A DNA stretch of 51,155 nucleotides from Bacteroidales bacterium (lineage in GTDB: Bacteria > Bacteroidota > Bacteroidia > Bacteroidales > Muribaculaceae): the NCBI GenBank assembly GCA_014800065.1, contig JAAVGX010000006.1, positions 1 through 51,155 of the forward strand, in the 5' to 3' direction. The translations under genes and the position numbers were made by a program. How positions within the stretch are numbered: position 1 is the stretch's first letter; the number at the start of each line of letters is the position of its first letter. Shown here piece by piece: positions 1 through 8,768 of this stretch. A model generated the notes under the pieces. That model was not told the DNA's origin. It did not search any database and saw only the letters and a program-made list of their open reading frames with translations.

Positions 1-567
1 GGGGGGACAGAGTAGGTGGAATTTTGTGTGGATTACCATTATGCTGTCGCCTTCTATCGGGAGGGGGCCTACGACGGTGTCGATTGTGTCCATGTAGGCT
101 TTGTAGCGCTCGGTGTTGAGCATCAGGCAGTGTCGCCAGGTGCGTCCTCGCATTCCTTCGGGGGCTTGGCCGGTGCCTGTTTGCTGGCGGATTATGCGTT
201 GGGAGTATGGGCAGACGCCCCAGTAGAAGGGGGTTTCTTTGTGTGTCAGGGCGTCTTGTTGGGCGAGGCCCTCTTTGACTTGGTTGGCGATTTGGGGGCG
301 GGTTGGGCCTACGAACATTATGTCGTCGAATGGGGCTCGCCAGAGGAAGTAAGTTATCAGGAGGGAGCGGGAGTCGATGTTGGGGTCGTTGTCGTGTATT
401 ATGAAGCGTCCTGCTTGTTTGCCCTTTTTCCTGTTCTTTTCGAAGGCGTAGATGATTGCATGCTCCCATTTGCGCAGGCGCCGGCCTATGTACGCCTCGA
501 ATGGGCGACATAGGTCGGGGACGTAGCGGTAGCGCTGCTTGGGAGTGGTTTGTATGTACGCTTTCAT
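1..567 (-). CDS. Partial hypothetical protein, 3' end outside the window
   Basis: An open reading frame of 189 codons runs on the minus strand from an ATG at 567 to the window edge without a stop, so the C-terminus is missing. I do not recognise the family. The visible part is basic and hydrophilic at the N-terminus (KKGKQAGR near residue 50), then mixed alpha/beta-looking, with no signal peptide, membrane helix, P-loop or metal motif. A good -7 box (TAACTTTG, 633-640 on the minus strand) lies upstream inside a repeat, which supports real transcription. The plus-strand frame across the same DNA is Val/Gly/Ala-rich and looks like a shadow. The copied upstream region near 18.8 kb suggests this gene belongs to a repeated family, but that is inference. 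Confidence 0.5.
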   Translation of the reverse strand, partial: MKAYIQTTPKQRYRYVPDLCRPFEAYIGRRLRKWEHAIIYAFEKNRKKGKQAGRFIIHDNDPNIDSRSLLITYFLWRAPFDDIMFVGPTRPQIANQVKEGLAQQDALTHKETPFYWGVCPYSQRIIRQQTGTGQAPEGMRGRTWRHCLMLNTERYKAYMDTIDTVVGPLPIEGDSIMVIHTKFHLLCPP

Positions 568-632
568 AGTATTTTTGCCTTGTTTTTGGAGGCATTTGAG
601 ACATCGCAAAGCGAAGTCCGTACTTTTTTGGG

Positions 633-640
633 CAAAGTTA
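633..640 (-). promoter_or_regulatory. -7 promoter box for the partial gene
   Basis: TAACTTTG on the minus strand fits the Bacteroidota -7 consensus TAnnTTTG. It lies 65 nt before the ATG at 567. No good TTTG is seen at the -33 spacing. The box is part of repeat module A2, so the same box exists at 18811-18818 without an adjacent gene. Confidence 0.4.
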
Positions 641-710
641 CGGTGGAGTGTGGGGGAATTATTGTGGTTTTTGCGCAATTTGACTTTTCTCACGATTTTG
701 CTCCAGGTTC

Positions 711-744
711 CAGACGCGGACGCGCCATGGCGCGTCCGCGTCTG
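711..744. repeat. 34-nt perfect palindrome
   Basis: The two 17-nt halves are exact reverse complements with no loop (centre CCATGG at 725-730), and the sequence is very GC-rich. It could extrude a cruciform or form a strong RNA hairpin. It lies 163 nt downstream of the lipoprotein gene (minus strand), but there is no T-tract on either side, so a standard intrinsic terminator is doubtful. Confidence 0.85.
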
Positions 745-906
745 TGAATCGTGGAAACAGTTTACGCTTCGGGGCTCTTTGGTCTTGGCGGGGTTACCGA
801 GCTGAAGCTCGGTGCCGGAGACAAAGTGGTGCTTGCGCGGCGTTGGGTTTGGCTTTGTTACACTGCGGCAAAGAGAACATTGACATTGTGGATACAATTT
901 AGCGTA

Positions 907-1341
907 TCATCGGCGAGCATTGTTGCTCGATGCCCCGCTGCCCGGATTACGGCTCGGCGGTGGGGTGTTATTCGATGGCAGACCACCGTTGCCCGGTCGT
1001 TGCTGACCGCCAACCTGTGTGGGAATATCTACGTTGAAACCTCCGTTACCCCCGCCTGTATTCTGCGGCGGACGGTTGCCCTGCGGCGGATTCTGGGGCC
1101 GGGAGGGCTGTGGACGCGGTGGAGGCGGCGGACTCACTACTGTCCCCCAAAGAGGTGGTGCCGGAGGTGTCGAAACGCCCCACCACGGAAGGCTCGGCGT
1201 ATAATAATTATCGTAGTAATAAACCGACGGCGCTCCGTCGGGAACATAGTCCATCCCTACGCCGATCAGGTCGGCGCAACCGCCGGCGGTGAGTCCCAGT
1301 AAAGCACCGCTTATTGCTGTGAGGAGTTTCGTCGTTTTCAT
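907..1341 (-). CDS. Proline-rich putative lipoprotein
   Basis: 144 residues. The N-terminus has two lysines, a hydrophobic stretch and LTAGGC, a plausible lipoprotein signal with the lipidated Cys near residue 22. After a short Tyr-rich segment (VYYYDNYYTP) the rest is low complexity: runs of prolines (residues 60-90) and Gly/Asn/Pro repeats to the end. No enzymatic domain is visible. Such proteins are usually surface or periplasmic and of unknown role; a cell-envelope location is inferred from the signal only. The C-terminus is rich in Asn, Ser and Arg. Its downstream neighbour on the same strand is the partial gene at the left edge. Confidence 0.65.
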   Translation of the reverse strand: MKTTKLLTAISGALLGLTAGGCADLIGVGMDYVPDGAPSVYYYDNYYTPSLPWWGVSTPPAPPLWGTVVSPPPPPRPQPSRPQNPPQGNRPPQNTGGGNGGFNVDIPTQVGGQQRPGNGGLPSNNTPPPSRNPGSGASSNNARR

Positions 1342-1460
1342 TTTCTTTGCTTATTTTATAGGTGTTACTTATATCTATAACAAAGCAGCAGCCCCTCGGT
1401 TCATTTCCCTGACCGCCTAAATTTCCTCAAATACTGAGCTACTTATTCCTAAAATTTCAC

Positions 1461-1468
1461 TAACTTTG
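1461..1468 (+). promoter_or_regulatory. -7 box of the nadB operon promoter
   Basis: TAACTTTG matches TAnnTTTG exactly and lies 22 nt before the nadB ATG, which gives a leader of roughly 18 nt. No clean TTTG is seen 19 nt further upstream, so the -33 element is weak or absent. Confidence 0.55.
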
Positions 1469-1490
1469 CACATCTATCATATTTGGTGCA

Positions 1491-3071
1491 ATGACTTACG
1501 AATATTCTTATCTCGTCATCGGCTCCGGTATTGCCGGAATGAGTTTCGCCCTGAAGGTTGCAGACGCCAACCACCGTGTGGCTCTGGTGTGCAAAACCTC
1601 TCTCGAAGAAGCCAACACGGCTTTGGCTCAGGGTGGAGTGGCTTCGGTGACAAACCTCCAAGTGGACGATTTCGATAAACATATACACGACACTATGGTG
1701 GCCGGCGATTGGCTCTCCGACCCCGCCGCGGTTGATATGGTCGTGCGAAATGCCCCCGAACAGATCCGACAGCTCATCGAATGGGGCGTCGACTTCGACC
1801 GACGCGACGACGGTGACTTCGACCTCCATCGCGAGGGAGGACACAGCGAATTCCGAATCCTTCACCATGCCGATAACACCGGCTTCGAAATTCAGGAAAG
1901 TCTCATCAAGGCGGTAAAGGCCAATCCCAATACCGACATCTTTGAAAATCGGTTCGCAATCGAAATTATCACACAGCACCACTTGGGAAAGATTGTAAGC
2001 CGACGAACCCCCGACATTACTTGCTACGGTGCCTATGTGCTGGATATCGAATCAGGCAGTGTCGACACTTTCCTGGCTTCCGTTACAATCATGGCTACAG
2101 GCGGCGTTGGCGCTGTGTATCAGACCACCACAAACCCACTCGTCGCTACCGGCGATGGAATCGCTATGGTTTATCGTGCAAAGGGTACAGTCAGCGATAT
2201 GGAGTTCATTCAATTCCATCCAACCGCACTCTTCCACCCCGGCGACCGCCCCAACTTCCTAATCACGGAAGCTATGCGAGGCTATGGAGGCGTGCTTCGC
2301 AACCTCCGCGGTGAGGAGTTCATGCACAAGTACGACCCACGGCTCTCTCTGGCGCCCCGCGATATCGTGGCGCGAGCCATCGACTCAGAAATGAAGCTCA
2401 ACGGCGACGACCATGTATTCCTCGACGTTACCCACAAGGACCCCGACGAAACACGCCGTCATTTCCCCAATATTTACAAAAAATGTCTCGAACTGGGCAT
2501 CGACATCACAAAGGATTATATTCCGGTCGCACCCGCCGCCCACTATCTCTGCGGAGGTATTCGCGTGGATCTGAACGGCGAAAGCTCAATCCGCCATCTC
2601 TACGCCTTGGGCGAATGCTCTTGCACCGGACTCCACGGTGGCAACCGACTCGCTTCCAATTCCTTGATTGAAGCTGTGGTCTACGCCGAAGCCGCTGCAC
2701 GTCATGCCCGCGCTCGCGTGGACGACATCGCCCTCCGAACCGACGTGCCGGCTTGGAACGACGAGGGTACTTCACACCCCGAGGAAATGGTACTCATCAC
2801 CCAAAGCCTCCGAGAAGTCAACCAGATTATGGGTACATATGTGGGAATCGTGCGCTCTAATTTGCGCCTCGACCGAGCTTGGAATCGTCTCGACATTCTT
2901 TATCAGGAAACTGAGGACCTGTTCAAATGCTCAAAGGCATCCCGCGAGCTATGCGAACTCCGCAATATAATCAACGTGGGCTATCTGATTATGCGTCAGG
3001 CAAAAGAACGGCGCGAATCTCGTGGTCTCCACTACACTATCAATTATCCTCCGGTCCCCCGTAAATTATAA
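1491..3071 (+). CDS. nadB: L-aspartate oxidase NadB
   Basis: 526 residues, the usual size of this flavoprotein. It oxidises L-aspartate to iminoaspartate, the first step of de novo NAD synthesis, in the cytoplasm. The N-terminal FAD-binding glycine motif (VIGSGIAG, residues 9-16) is present. So are the segment ANTALAQGGVAS (41-52), the substrate-side HREGGHS motif (113-119) and the C-terminal FAD motif LHGGNRLASNSL typical of the succinate dehydrogenase/fumarate reductase flavoprotein family. Lack of nadA and nadC next to it is notable, because in many bacteria they are neighbours. It is the first gene of a tight plus-strand run and is followed after 3 nt by a small TSCPD protein. Confidence 0.96.
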   Translation: MTYEYSYLVIGSGIAGMSFALKVADANHRVALVCKTSLEEANTALAQGGVASVTNLQVDDFDKHIHDTMVAGDWLSDPAAVDMVVRNAPEQIRQLIEWGVDFDRRDDGDFDLHREGGHSEFRILHHADNTGFEIQESLIKAVKANPNTDIFENRFAIEIITQHHLGKIVSRRTPDITCYGAYVLDIESGSVDTFLASVTIMATGGVGAVYQTTTNPLVATGDGIAMVYRAKGTVSDMEFIQFHPTALFHPGDRPNFLITEAMRGYGGVLRNLRGEEFMHKYDPRLSLAPRDIVARAIDSEMKLNGDDHVFLDVTHKDPDETRRHFPNIYKKCLELGIDITKDYIPVAPAAHYLCGGIRVDLNGESSIRHLYALGECSCTGLHGGNRLASNSLIEAVVYAEAAARHARARVDDIALRTDVPAWNDEGTSHPEEMVLITQSLREVNQIMGTYVGIVRSNLRLDRAWNRLDILYQETEDLFKCSKASRELCELRNIINVGYLIMRQAKERRESRGLHYTINYPPVPRKL

Positions 3072-3074
3072 CTT

Positions 3075-3338
3075 ATGAAATCAGGAACTTACACATATCG
3101 TACGCAGGGCACATGCTCACGCGCAATTACTTTTGAAATTGATAACGACGGCGTGGTAACCTCTGTCGAATTCGATGGCGGATGCCCCGGCAACACATTT
3201 GGACTCAGTCAGTTGTGCAAGGGGCGCAAGGCTTCCGACCTCATCGCTCAACTTTCCGGCATCGACTGCCGTGCCCGTGGTACTTCTTGTCCCGACCAAC
3301 TCGCTAAGGCGTTGACTCAAGTACTTGAAAACGAATGA
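3075..3338 (+). CDS. TSCPD domain protein (small four-cysteine protein)
   Basis: 87 residues carrying a stand-alone TSCPD domain: Cys14, Cys37, Cys48 and Cys72 (in the TSCPD signature, residues 70-74), plus an extra Cys65. The domain is best known as the C-terminal part of B12-dependent ribonucleotide reductases, where the cysteines probably bind a metal; short stand-alone forms are common and uncharacterised. Starting 3 nt after nadB and overlapping the next gene by four bases (ATGA), it must be co-transcribed and probably translationally coupled. A metal-binding or redox role is inference. Confidence 0.85.
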   Translation: MKSGTYTYRTQGTCSRAITFEIDNDGVVTSVEFDGGCPGNTFGLSQLCKGRKASDLIAQLSGIDCRARGTSCPDQLAKALTQVLENE

Positions 3339-6079
3339 GTAATCCAATGTGGCTTAAAGTAATTCTTGCAACATCCGTCCTTCTGTGGGCCGGGTCGGGG
3401 ATTAAAGCGCAGATTCAACGTGGAGCAGGACTCATGGGCGATGGACGCTACGGCCAGGCCCGGTTGGAATTCGAACGAAAAGCCTCCACAAACACCCCCG
3501 AGGGCGCTGAAGCTGCCGCTGCGGTGGCTAACACCCTGTTTATGGAGGGCAATTTCAAGGCCGCTGCCGAAGCCTACGGCGCCGTCCCGTTGGATGCTCT
3601 GGCTCCGCGTCAGCAGGCTCAATGCGCTCTTAATCACGCCATTGCTCTGATTAAGCTCGGCGATGTGGATGAAGCTGCCGATTTACTTAAAGTATCACTT
3701 GAACATCCCGATACCGAAGCCGACTCTCACTACTATCTCGGCGCTTTGGCCTACGATGATGGCGACCTCGACACCGCCGAGGCCAATTTTAATGCGGTCT
3801 CGAGCGGCTATTTACAATCCGATGCCAACGTATATCTGGCCCGAATCAAGTACATGAGGCAGGATTGGGAGGATGCTACAAGCGCTGCCGAAACCTTGTT
3901 GCATCAGGGAAATCTCTCTGATGCTCAGCGACTTGAGTTGGAACGTATCAGTGGCGAAGCCCTCTTCCGTCTCGGTCGCCGGCACGCCGCCATGGATCGA
4001 CTCCGACCCTATTTGCGCAAGGCGGAAGTTCCCGAACTTTCCGCTCTCTATATCGTCGGTGTGGCCGACTATGAGGACGGCGACTACGACAGCGCACTCG
4101 AAAAACTCGAACCGGTGGTGGAAAGCGCCGATGGTTCTATGCAGCAATCTGCTTATCTCGTTGTGGGTCAGGCACTTTTGCATAAAGGCGACCGCGATGG
4201 CGCAGTAATGGCCTTCAGCAATGCAGGGCGCGAATTCGAGGGCGGCGACGACGCTACTCGCGAAATGGCTCTTTACAACTATGCGGTGGCTTCGCTCGAA
4301 GGCCCCGTTCCTTTCGGATCAGCAACCCAACCCTTCGAGGATTACTTGAAGGTTTTCCCTAACGGCCCCCATGCCGACCGCGTAAGGGAATTACTTATAG
4401 CAAGTTACATGTCCGAAAGCAACTACGACGAGGCGCTGCGCCGAGTTAAGGCTATCCCGAATCCCGGACCCGAAGTTCTTAAGGCCAAGAGCAGAATTTT
4501 GTATAACCTTGCCTCTCGGGCCTATCGTCAAGGCGATTTTGCAAAAGCGCGAAATTTCATTTCTCAGGCCGGCTCGGCAACACGTTTCGACGCCCCTTCC
4601 GGCGCTGAAATGGTACTTCTTGAAGCTCAAATGCTCTCCGCCGAGGGTAAGGATGCTGAAGCAATCAAAAAATATGATGCCTATCTCCAGCAAGCTCCAC
4701 GAAATGCCGCAAATCGTCCGATGGCCTCATATATGATGGGCTATGCACTTATGAATGAGGGTCTGCTCACTCGCGCCGACAAGGCCTTCGCAAATGCCGC
4801 TCCGGCTTTCGCAACCGACCGCGCCGTCTCCGCCGACATCCTCAACCGAAGGGCCGATGTTCAGTATTACGCCGGTAATTTTGCTGCCGCAGCCAATCTC
4901 TACTCGCAGGCCTACGAAGCTGCACCCAATTCCGGCGACTATGCACTGTTCAACCTCGCCCGTATGCAGGGCTTTCAGAGGCTATATGCCGAGGAATTGA
5001 GAACTCTCGATGCCTTCGAGCGCGATTTTCCTACATCCGTGCTCCTGCCTAAAATGTTGATGGAGAAAGCGCAGGCTCAAATTTCTTCCGGTAATTCAAC
5101 CGCCGCTATCCCGACTTTTGCCCAGGTTATACGATCCTACTCCGATTCGCCCATGGGCCAAAATGCCTATATTCAGAAGGCAATGACCGAGGCCGAAATC
5201 GGTCGTATCGACGATGCCGTGGCTACTTACCAAGCCCTCATCACCGGCTATCCGACCTCCGATGCAGCTGCTCAGGCGGCTCCGCTGTTGAAAAATCTCC
5301 TGGTTGGTGCCGGGCGCCCCGAAGCATATCTCGCATTCATAGAATCTGTTCCCGAGGCTCCTGCGCCGGATGCGGCTGAGGCCGACGACCTCTCCTACGC
5401 CGCAGCCGCCAAACAATTCGCCACCAACAACGATACTTCCGCACTCTCGGACTATCTTCAGCGATTCCCCGACGGCATGCATGCAGCGCAAGCCCTTGAA
5501 GCTCTCGCCGATCAATTCTATGCGCAAGGCGATTTACCCGCGGCGGTCGAACAATGGATTACTCTCGAGCGCAAGGCCCCCGATGCCGAAACCGCAACAA
5601 GAGCCCGACTTGGACTCATGCGTGGCTATCGCGACATGGGTGAAATTCAACGCGCCGGAAAGGTTGCCGAAAGTATAATTGGCTCATCAGCTGCACCTAT
5701 GGCAATAACGGAGGCAAAATTCATCCGCGCTCAAGCCTTTGCCGATGCCGAACAACCCGAACAGGCTGTGGCTCTGTGGATTGAGCTCGCCGATGACCCC
5801 ATGAGCGAATATGGAGCCAAAAGCGCTTTCTTTGCCGCTGACGCTCTCAACGAAGCCGGGCGCTCCGAACCCGCTCTGCAACGTGCCAAAAATCTGACCA
5901 CATCAGGTACTCCCTATCACTACTGGGTAGCAAGGGCTTTCATACTTATCAGCGACATCCTGCACGACCGCAACCAAGACTTTCAGGCTCGCGAATACCT
6001 CCAGGCTCTAAAGCAAAATTACCCCGGCAGCGAACCCGACATCTTCGACATGATAGATGACCGCCTGAATAATGATTAA
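3335..6079 (+). CDS. Periplasmic tetratricopeptide-repeat protein
   Basis: 914 residues. A signal peptide ends near residue 26 (GIKAQ), so the protein is exported. Essentially the whole remaining chain is helical TPR-like repeats, Ala-rich with recurring A-x-x-x-Y-x-x-A patterns, for instance LARMQGF and ADALNEAG segments. Giant TPR proteins of this type are frequent in Bacteroidota and act as scaffolds in the envelope. Its stop is followed by an outer-membrane barrel gene 65 nt later, which suggests the two cooperate at the outer membrane. The start overlaps the TSCPD stop by ATGA. No catalytic domain is visible and the partner is unknown. Confidence 0.85.
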   Translation: MSNPMWLKVILATSVLLWAGSGIKAQIQRGAGLMGDGRYGQARLEFERKASTNTPEGAEAAAAVANTLFMEGNFKAAAEAYGAVPLDALAPRQQAQCALNHAIALIKLGDVDEAADLLKVSLEHPDTEADSHYYLGALAYDDGDLDTAEANFNAVSSGYLQSDANVYLARIKYMRQDWEDATSAAETLLHQGNLSDAQRLELERISGEALFRLGRRHAAMDRLRPYLRKAEVPELSALYIVGVADYEDGDYDSALEKLEPVVESADGSMQQSAYLVVGQALLHKGDRDGAVMAFSNAGREFEGGDDATREMALYNYAVASLEGPVPFGSATQPFEDYLKVFPNGPHADRVRELLIASYMSESNYDEALRRVKAIPNPGPEVLKAKSRILYNLASRAYRQGDFAKARNFISQAGSATRFDAPSGAEMVLLEAQMLSAEGKDAEAIKKYDAYLQQAPRNAANRPMASYMMGYALMNEGLLTRADKAFANAAPAFATDRAVSADILNRRADVQYYAGNFAAAANLYSQAYEAAPNSGDYALFNLARMQGFQRLYAEELRTLDAFERDFPTSVLLPKMLMEKAQAQISSGNSTAAIPTFAQVIRSYSDSPMGQNAYIQKAMTEAEIGRIDDAVATYQALITGYPTSDAAAQAAPLLKNLLVGAGRPEAYLAFIESVPEAPAPDAAEADDLSYAAAAKQFATNNDTSALSDYLQRFPDGMHAAQALEALADQFYAQGDLPAAVEQWITLERKAPDAETATRARLGLMRGYRDMGEIQRAGKVAESIIGSSAAPMAITEAKFIRAQAFADAEQPEQAVALWIELADDPMSEYGAKSAFFAADALNEAGRSEPALQRAKNLTTSGTPYHYWVARAFILISDILHDRNQDFQAREYLQALKQNYPGSEPDIFDMIDDRLNND

Positions 6080-6144
6080 AAGAAAATAAAATCAGCCTGA
6101 ACAGGAATAATCAGGAATAACCAAGCAATCCCCCCTCCAAATAT

Positions 6145-7773
6145 ATGCGCAAATTCTTCCTTCTCCTCGCCATCACCCTGACCACCAACGCTTTCTGTCA
6201 GGATTTAAGCACCGAGATTACCGTCGACCGAACCGTTGTGCCTCGACTCGACCCCGCTTCGCCAATGCAGTCGGTCCAGCCCGCTGTACTCCCAACCGAC
6301 GCGCCCCAAGTGCGACTCGACCCCGACGACCTCACCGCTGTGCCGCCATACGAACCACAACCCGGTTTCACCGCAAACCCCGCCGACCCAAACGCCGCTT
6401 CTTCGCCCTATCGCGGATATGTCCTCGCAGGATATGCCCCGGCTCACAATTACGCAATCCGCGCCGGATATTCTTTTATAAAAAAGCAACACACCTCTCT
6501 CGAGGCTCATTTGGGCATGCGCGGATATTCATACAAAGGTTGGAGCGACTTCGCCGGTGCTAAAACCACGCTGATGCGCCCTTACGCCGAAATCGACTTC
6601 TTCCACGCATTCCGCCCTACCACATTGTTGGAAATTCGTGCCGGCGGTAGCTACGACCGCCTCAGCGACAGCCCCAAAATCGGTGCCGATATACATCATG
6701 GAATCGGCAGGGCTAACCTCGACGGACGATTCTCTGCCCGAATTCACGAGTATAAACTCTTCTCCGACTTAAAAATCAATCATATACAGCTAAGCGACCC
6801 CCTCAACGTCAATCCCGACGCATATTCAACTACATTCGACCTCTCCGGCTCTCTAACCCCGGCCTCAGGTACCGGATGGGACATCGCTCTCCAAATGGCA
6901 GCACAACTCCGCCGTGGCCGTCCTCAGTTCAGCGAAATTTTCGGCCGAAACACCTGCGCAATCATAGGCCTTACTCCGGGATACTCATTCAAAGCCGCCA
7001 ATATCAATTTCCACGCCGGTGTACGCCTCGACGGTACATTCGGAGCAGGGGAGGGTGCCTTCCATGCCGCCCCAAGGCTGGAAGCAACAACCATGCTCAC
7101 CCGCGGTATTCACGCTCGTCTCGACGTGGCCGGTGGTGAATACTTCAATTCGCCCGCACGATGCTACGCCTACTCCCCTTGGGCTGTCCAGAACACTCTT
7201 TTCGCAAACTCTTACAGCCCCGTCGATGCAAAGCTCGAGCTCACCTTCGGTCCCACCGACTGGGGGACACTAAGCATTTTCGGACGATATGACCGAACCA
7301 ACGACGTTCCCATGCCCATGATTATGCGTCAGACTATGACCTGGGAACGGGTGAATCTGTACGGATTCTCCGGCGGCGCTAAAATCAAACTAACACCCGC
7401 AAAATGGCTCAGCGCCGAGGCCGACGCCACTTTCACCCCCGAAGGACTTCACCAAGGCACACCCGATAATATCGACCGCGCTCGGTTCCTGGTAAACGCC
7501 TCAATCACAACCACTCCAATGAGCGGCCTCCACATCGGCATAAGCTACCACCTGCGGGCATCACGCGCTTTCTACGTCACCGACCCCCAGAGTACCTACC
7601 GCAGTCCCCTCGGAAATATCTCCGACCTCCGCCTCCACGCCGGATATCGCGTACTCGACCCTCTCACAGTATTCATTGCAGTCGACAACATCCTCAACCG
7701 CACCCCCGAACTCCTTCCCGGCCTAAAAAACCGCGGCATCCACGGCCTCCTCGGTGCCATCTACCAATTCTAA
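6145..7773 (+). CDS. Outer-membrane beta-barrel protein, TonB-receptor-like without plug
   Basis: 542 residues. A signal peptide ends at about residue 19 (NAFCQ). A proline-rich linker follows (about residues 30-80), then alternating aromatic/polar strands to the end and a C-terminal phenylalanine (GAIYQF), the usual signal for outer-membrane barrel insertion. The sequence VDNILNRTPE near the C-terminus resembles the last strands of TonB-dependent receptors, but there is no recognisable plug domain or TonB box, so active TonB-driven uptake is doubtful. It sits between the TPR protein and an SDR in one run. It may be a structural or porin-like partner of the TPR protein. Confidence 0.75.
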   Translation: MRKFFLLLAITLTTNAFCQDLSTEITVDRTVVPRLDPASPMQSVQPAVLPTDAPQVRLDPDDLTAVPPYEPQPGFTANPADPNAASSPYRGYVLAGYAPAHNYAIRAGYSFIKKQHTSLEAHLGMRGYSYKGWSDFAGAKTTLMRPYAEIDFFHAFRPTTLLEIRAGGSYDRLSDSPKIGADIHHGIGRANLDGRFSARIHEYKLFSDLKINHIQLSDPLNVNPDAYSTTFDLSGSLTPASGTGWDIALQMAAQLRRGRPQFSEIFGRNTCAIIGLTPGYSFKAANINFHAGVRLDGTFGAGEGAFHAAPRLEATTMLTRGIHARLDVAGGEYFNSPARCYAYSPWAVQNTLFANSYSPVDAKLELTFGPTDWGTLSIFGRYDRTNDVPMPMIMRQTMTWERVNLYGFSGGAKIKLTPAKWLSAEADATFTPEGLHQGTPDNIDRARFLVNASITTTPMSGLHIGISYHLRASRAFYVTDPQSTYRSPLGNISDLRLHAGYRVLDPLTVFIAVDNILNRTPELLPGLKNRGIHGLLGAIYQF

Positions 7774-7776
7774 AGT

Positions 7777-8514
7777 ATGAATACAATCTTTATTACCGGT
7801 GGTGCGTCCGGAATTGGAGCGGCCACCGTGGCGAAATTTTTGGACAATAATTGGAACGTGGCTTTTGCCGATGTCCAACAACCCGCCGAGGTACCGGGCG
7901 GAGCACTGTTCTTCCTTTTGGACACAAGAGATGCCGACGGTCTGCGCATGGCCGTACAAAAAACTGTCGACACCTTCGGCAGCCTCAACGCCGTTTTTGC
8001 AAACGCAGGCATACATCGCAAAAATACTCTGCTCGACATTTCCGATGAAGAGTTGCACACCATGTTGGACATCAACGTGATTGGCACCATCAACACCCTC
8101 AAAGCCACAGTTCCCGCCTTGCGGGATAGCGGCGGCGGGGCTGTAGTAGTGAACGCCTCCGACCAAGTTTTTATCGGCAAAGGAGCATCATTCGGCTACG
8201 GACTCACAAAAGGCGCCCTCGGCCAGCTCGTAAAAAGCTGTGCAATCGACTTCGCCCCCATGGACATTCGCATCAACGCCGTATGCCCCGCCACAATTCA
8301 CACACCGCTGGTCGACAACATATTCGAGCGCCTGAGTGCCCGCACAGGCACACCCGTGGAAGAATATCTCCGCGAAGAAGCCGCACTCTTCGCCCCCGGA
8401 CGAATGGGAACACCCGCCGAAGTGGCAAACATGGTCTACTTCCTCTGCAGCGACCAAGCCCAATTCTGCACCGGCGCAAACTACCTGATCGACGGCGGCC
8501 TCGTAAACTCGTAA
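7777..8514 (+). CDS. Short-chain dehydrogenase/reductase (SDR)
   Basis: 245 residues, classical SDR length. Visible motifs are the dinucleotide-binding TGGASGIG (residues 7-14), NAG (FANAGIH), the catalytic Ser in VNASDQ and YGLTK (the YxxxK pair), and a C-terminal LIDGGL typical of 3-oxoacyl-reductase-like members. It is an NAD(P)-dependent oxidoreductase of the cytoplasm; the substrate cannot be read from sequence. It starts 3 nt after the barrel gene and ends the nadB run. It could be an unrelated passenger of the operon. Confidence 0.9.
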   Translation: MNTIFITGGASGIGAATVAKFLDNNWNVAFADVQQPAEVPGGALFFLLDTRDADGLRMAVQKTVDTFGSLNAVFANAGIHRKNTLLDISDEELHTMLDINVIGTINTLKATVPALRDSGGGAVVVNASDQVFIGKGASFGYGLTKGALGQLVKSCAIDFAPMDIRINAVCPATIHTPLVDNIFERLSARTGTPVEEYLREEAALFAPGRMGTPAEVANMVYFLCSDQAQFCTGANYLIDGGLVNS

Positions 8515-8544
8515 CCCCAAAAGCCGTCCCCCATCATAAAAAAC

Positions 8545-8557
8545 ATCGCTTCGCGAT
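8545..8557. repeat. Short REP-like hairpin (ATCGC-ttc-GCGAT)
   Basis: A five-base-pair inverted repeat with a three-base loop located 31 nt after the SDR gene. The same core occurs in intergenic DNA at 600-623, 18752-18775 and 51094-51110. Confidence 0.55.
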
Positions 8558-8696
8558 TACTGTTCTAAAAGAAACTACTATCCGGATTCGGGGTCGTGCT
8601 CAGGTGCGATCCCGTTTACTTTTCTCTATAAGAATTTTGCATCTCAATTATAAGATACTTTTAAAGTTAGATAGCAAATGATTCGAATATTTGTTG

Positions 8697-8704
8697 TAAC
8701 TTTG
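8697..8704 (+). promoter_or_regulatory. -7 box upstream of the first DUF3791/DUF3990 cassette
   Basis: TAACTTTG, a consensus -7 element, lies 64 nt before the first gene of the cassette. This implies a leader of about 60 nt, long compared with other leaders in the window. No -33 TTTG at the right spacing. The remaining DNA between 8515 and 8768 is AT-rich and carries no gene that I can see. Confidence 0.45.
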
Positions 8705-8768
8705 CCAGTGCATGGGTAGAGTCAATCTCCGGCATAGTAAAATCAATTCTTGTCTATTTTTTTAGAAT

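Larger units (their letters stand above)
568..906. repeat. Repeat-rich intergenic region, copy A of a mosaic repeat
   Basis: No gene is convincing in these 339 bases. Four modules recur at 18591-18861: A1 600-623 (hairpin with TCGC and GCGA arms), A2 633-682 (contains the -7 box read on the minus strand), A3 797-847 (hairpin CCGAGC-tgaa-GCTCGG followed by a conserved tail) and A4 860-882. A1, A2 and A3 are in the same orientation in both copies but in different order; A4 is inverted. A 34-nt perfect palindrome lies at 711-744. Confidence 0.7.

Noticed and set aside
16..513. Plus-strand 165-residue frame
   Set aside because: The composition (Val, Gly, Ala and Tyr rich) is typical of an antisense shadow, and the minus strand has an open frame with a promoter box.
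600..906. CRISPR array or insertion sequence
   Set aside because: Repeats are few, unevenly spaced and of different sequence; no transposase and no terminal inverted repeats were seen.
539..1302. Plus-strand frames in the first repeat region and over the lipoprotein gene
   Set aside because: They cross the palindrome and repeats, are Arg/Trp/Pro-rich and antisense to a gene with a lipoprotein signal.
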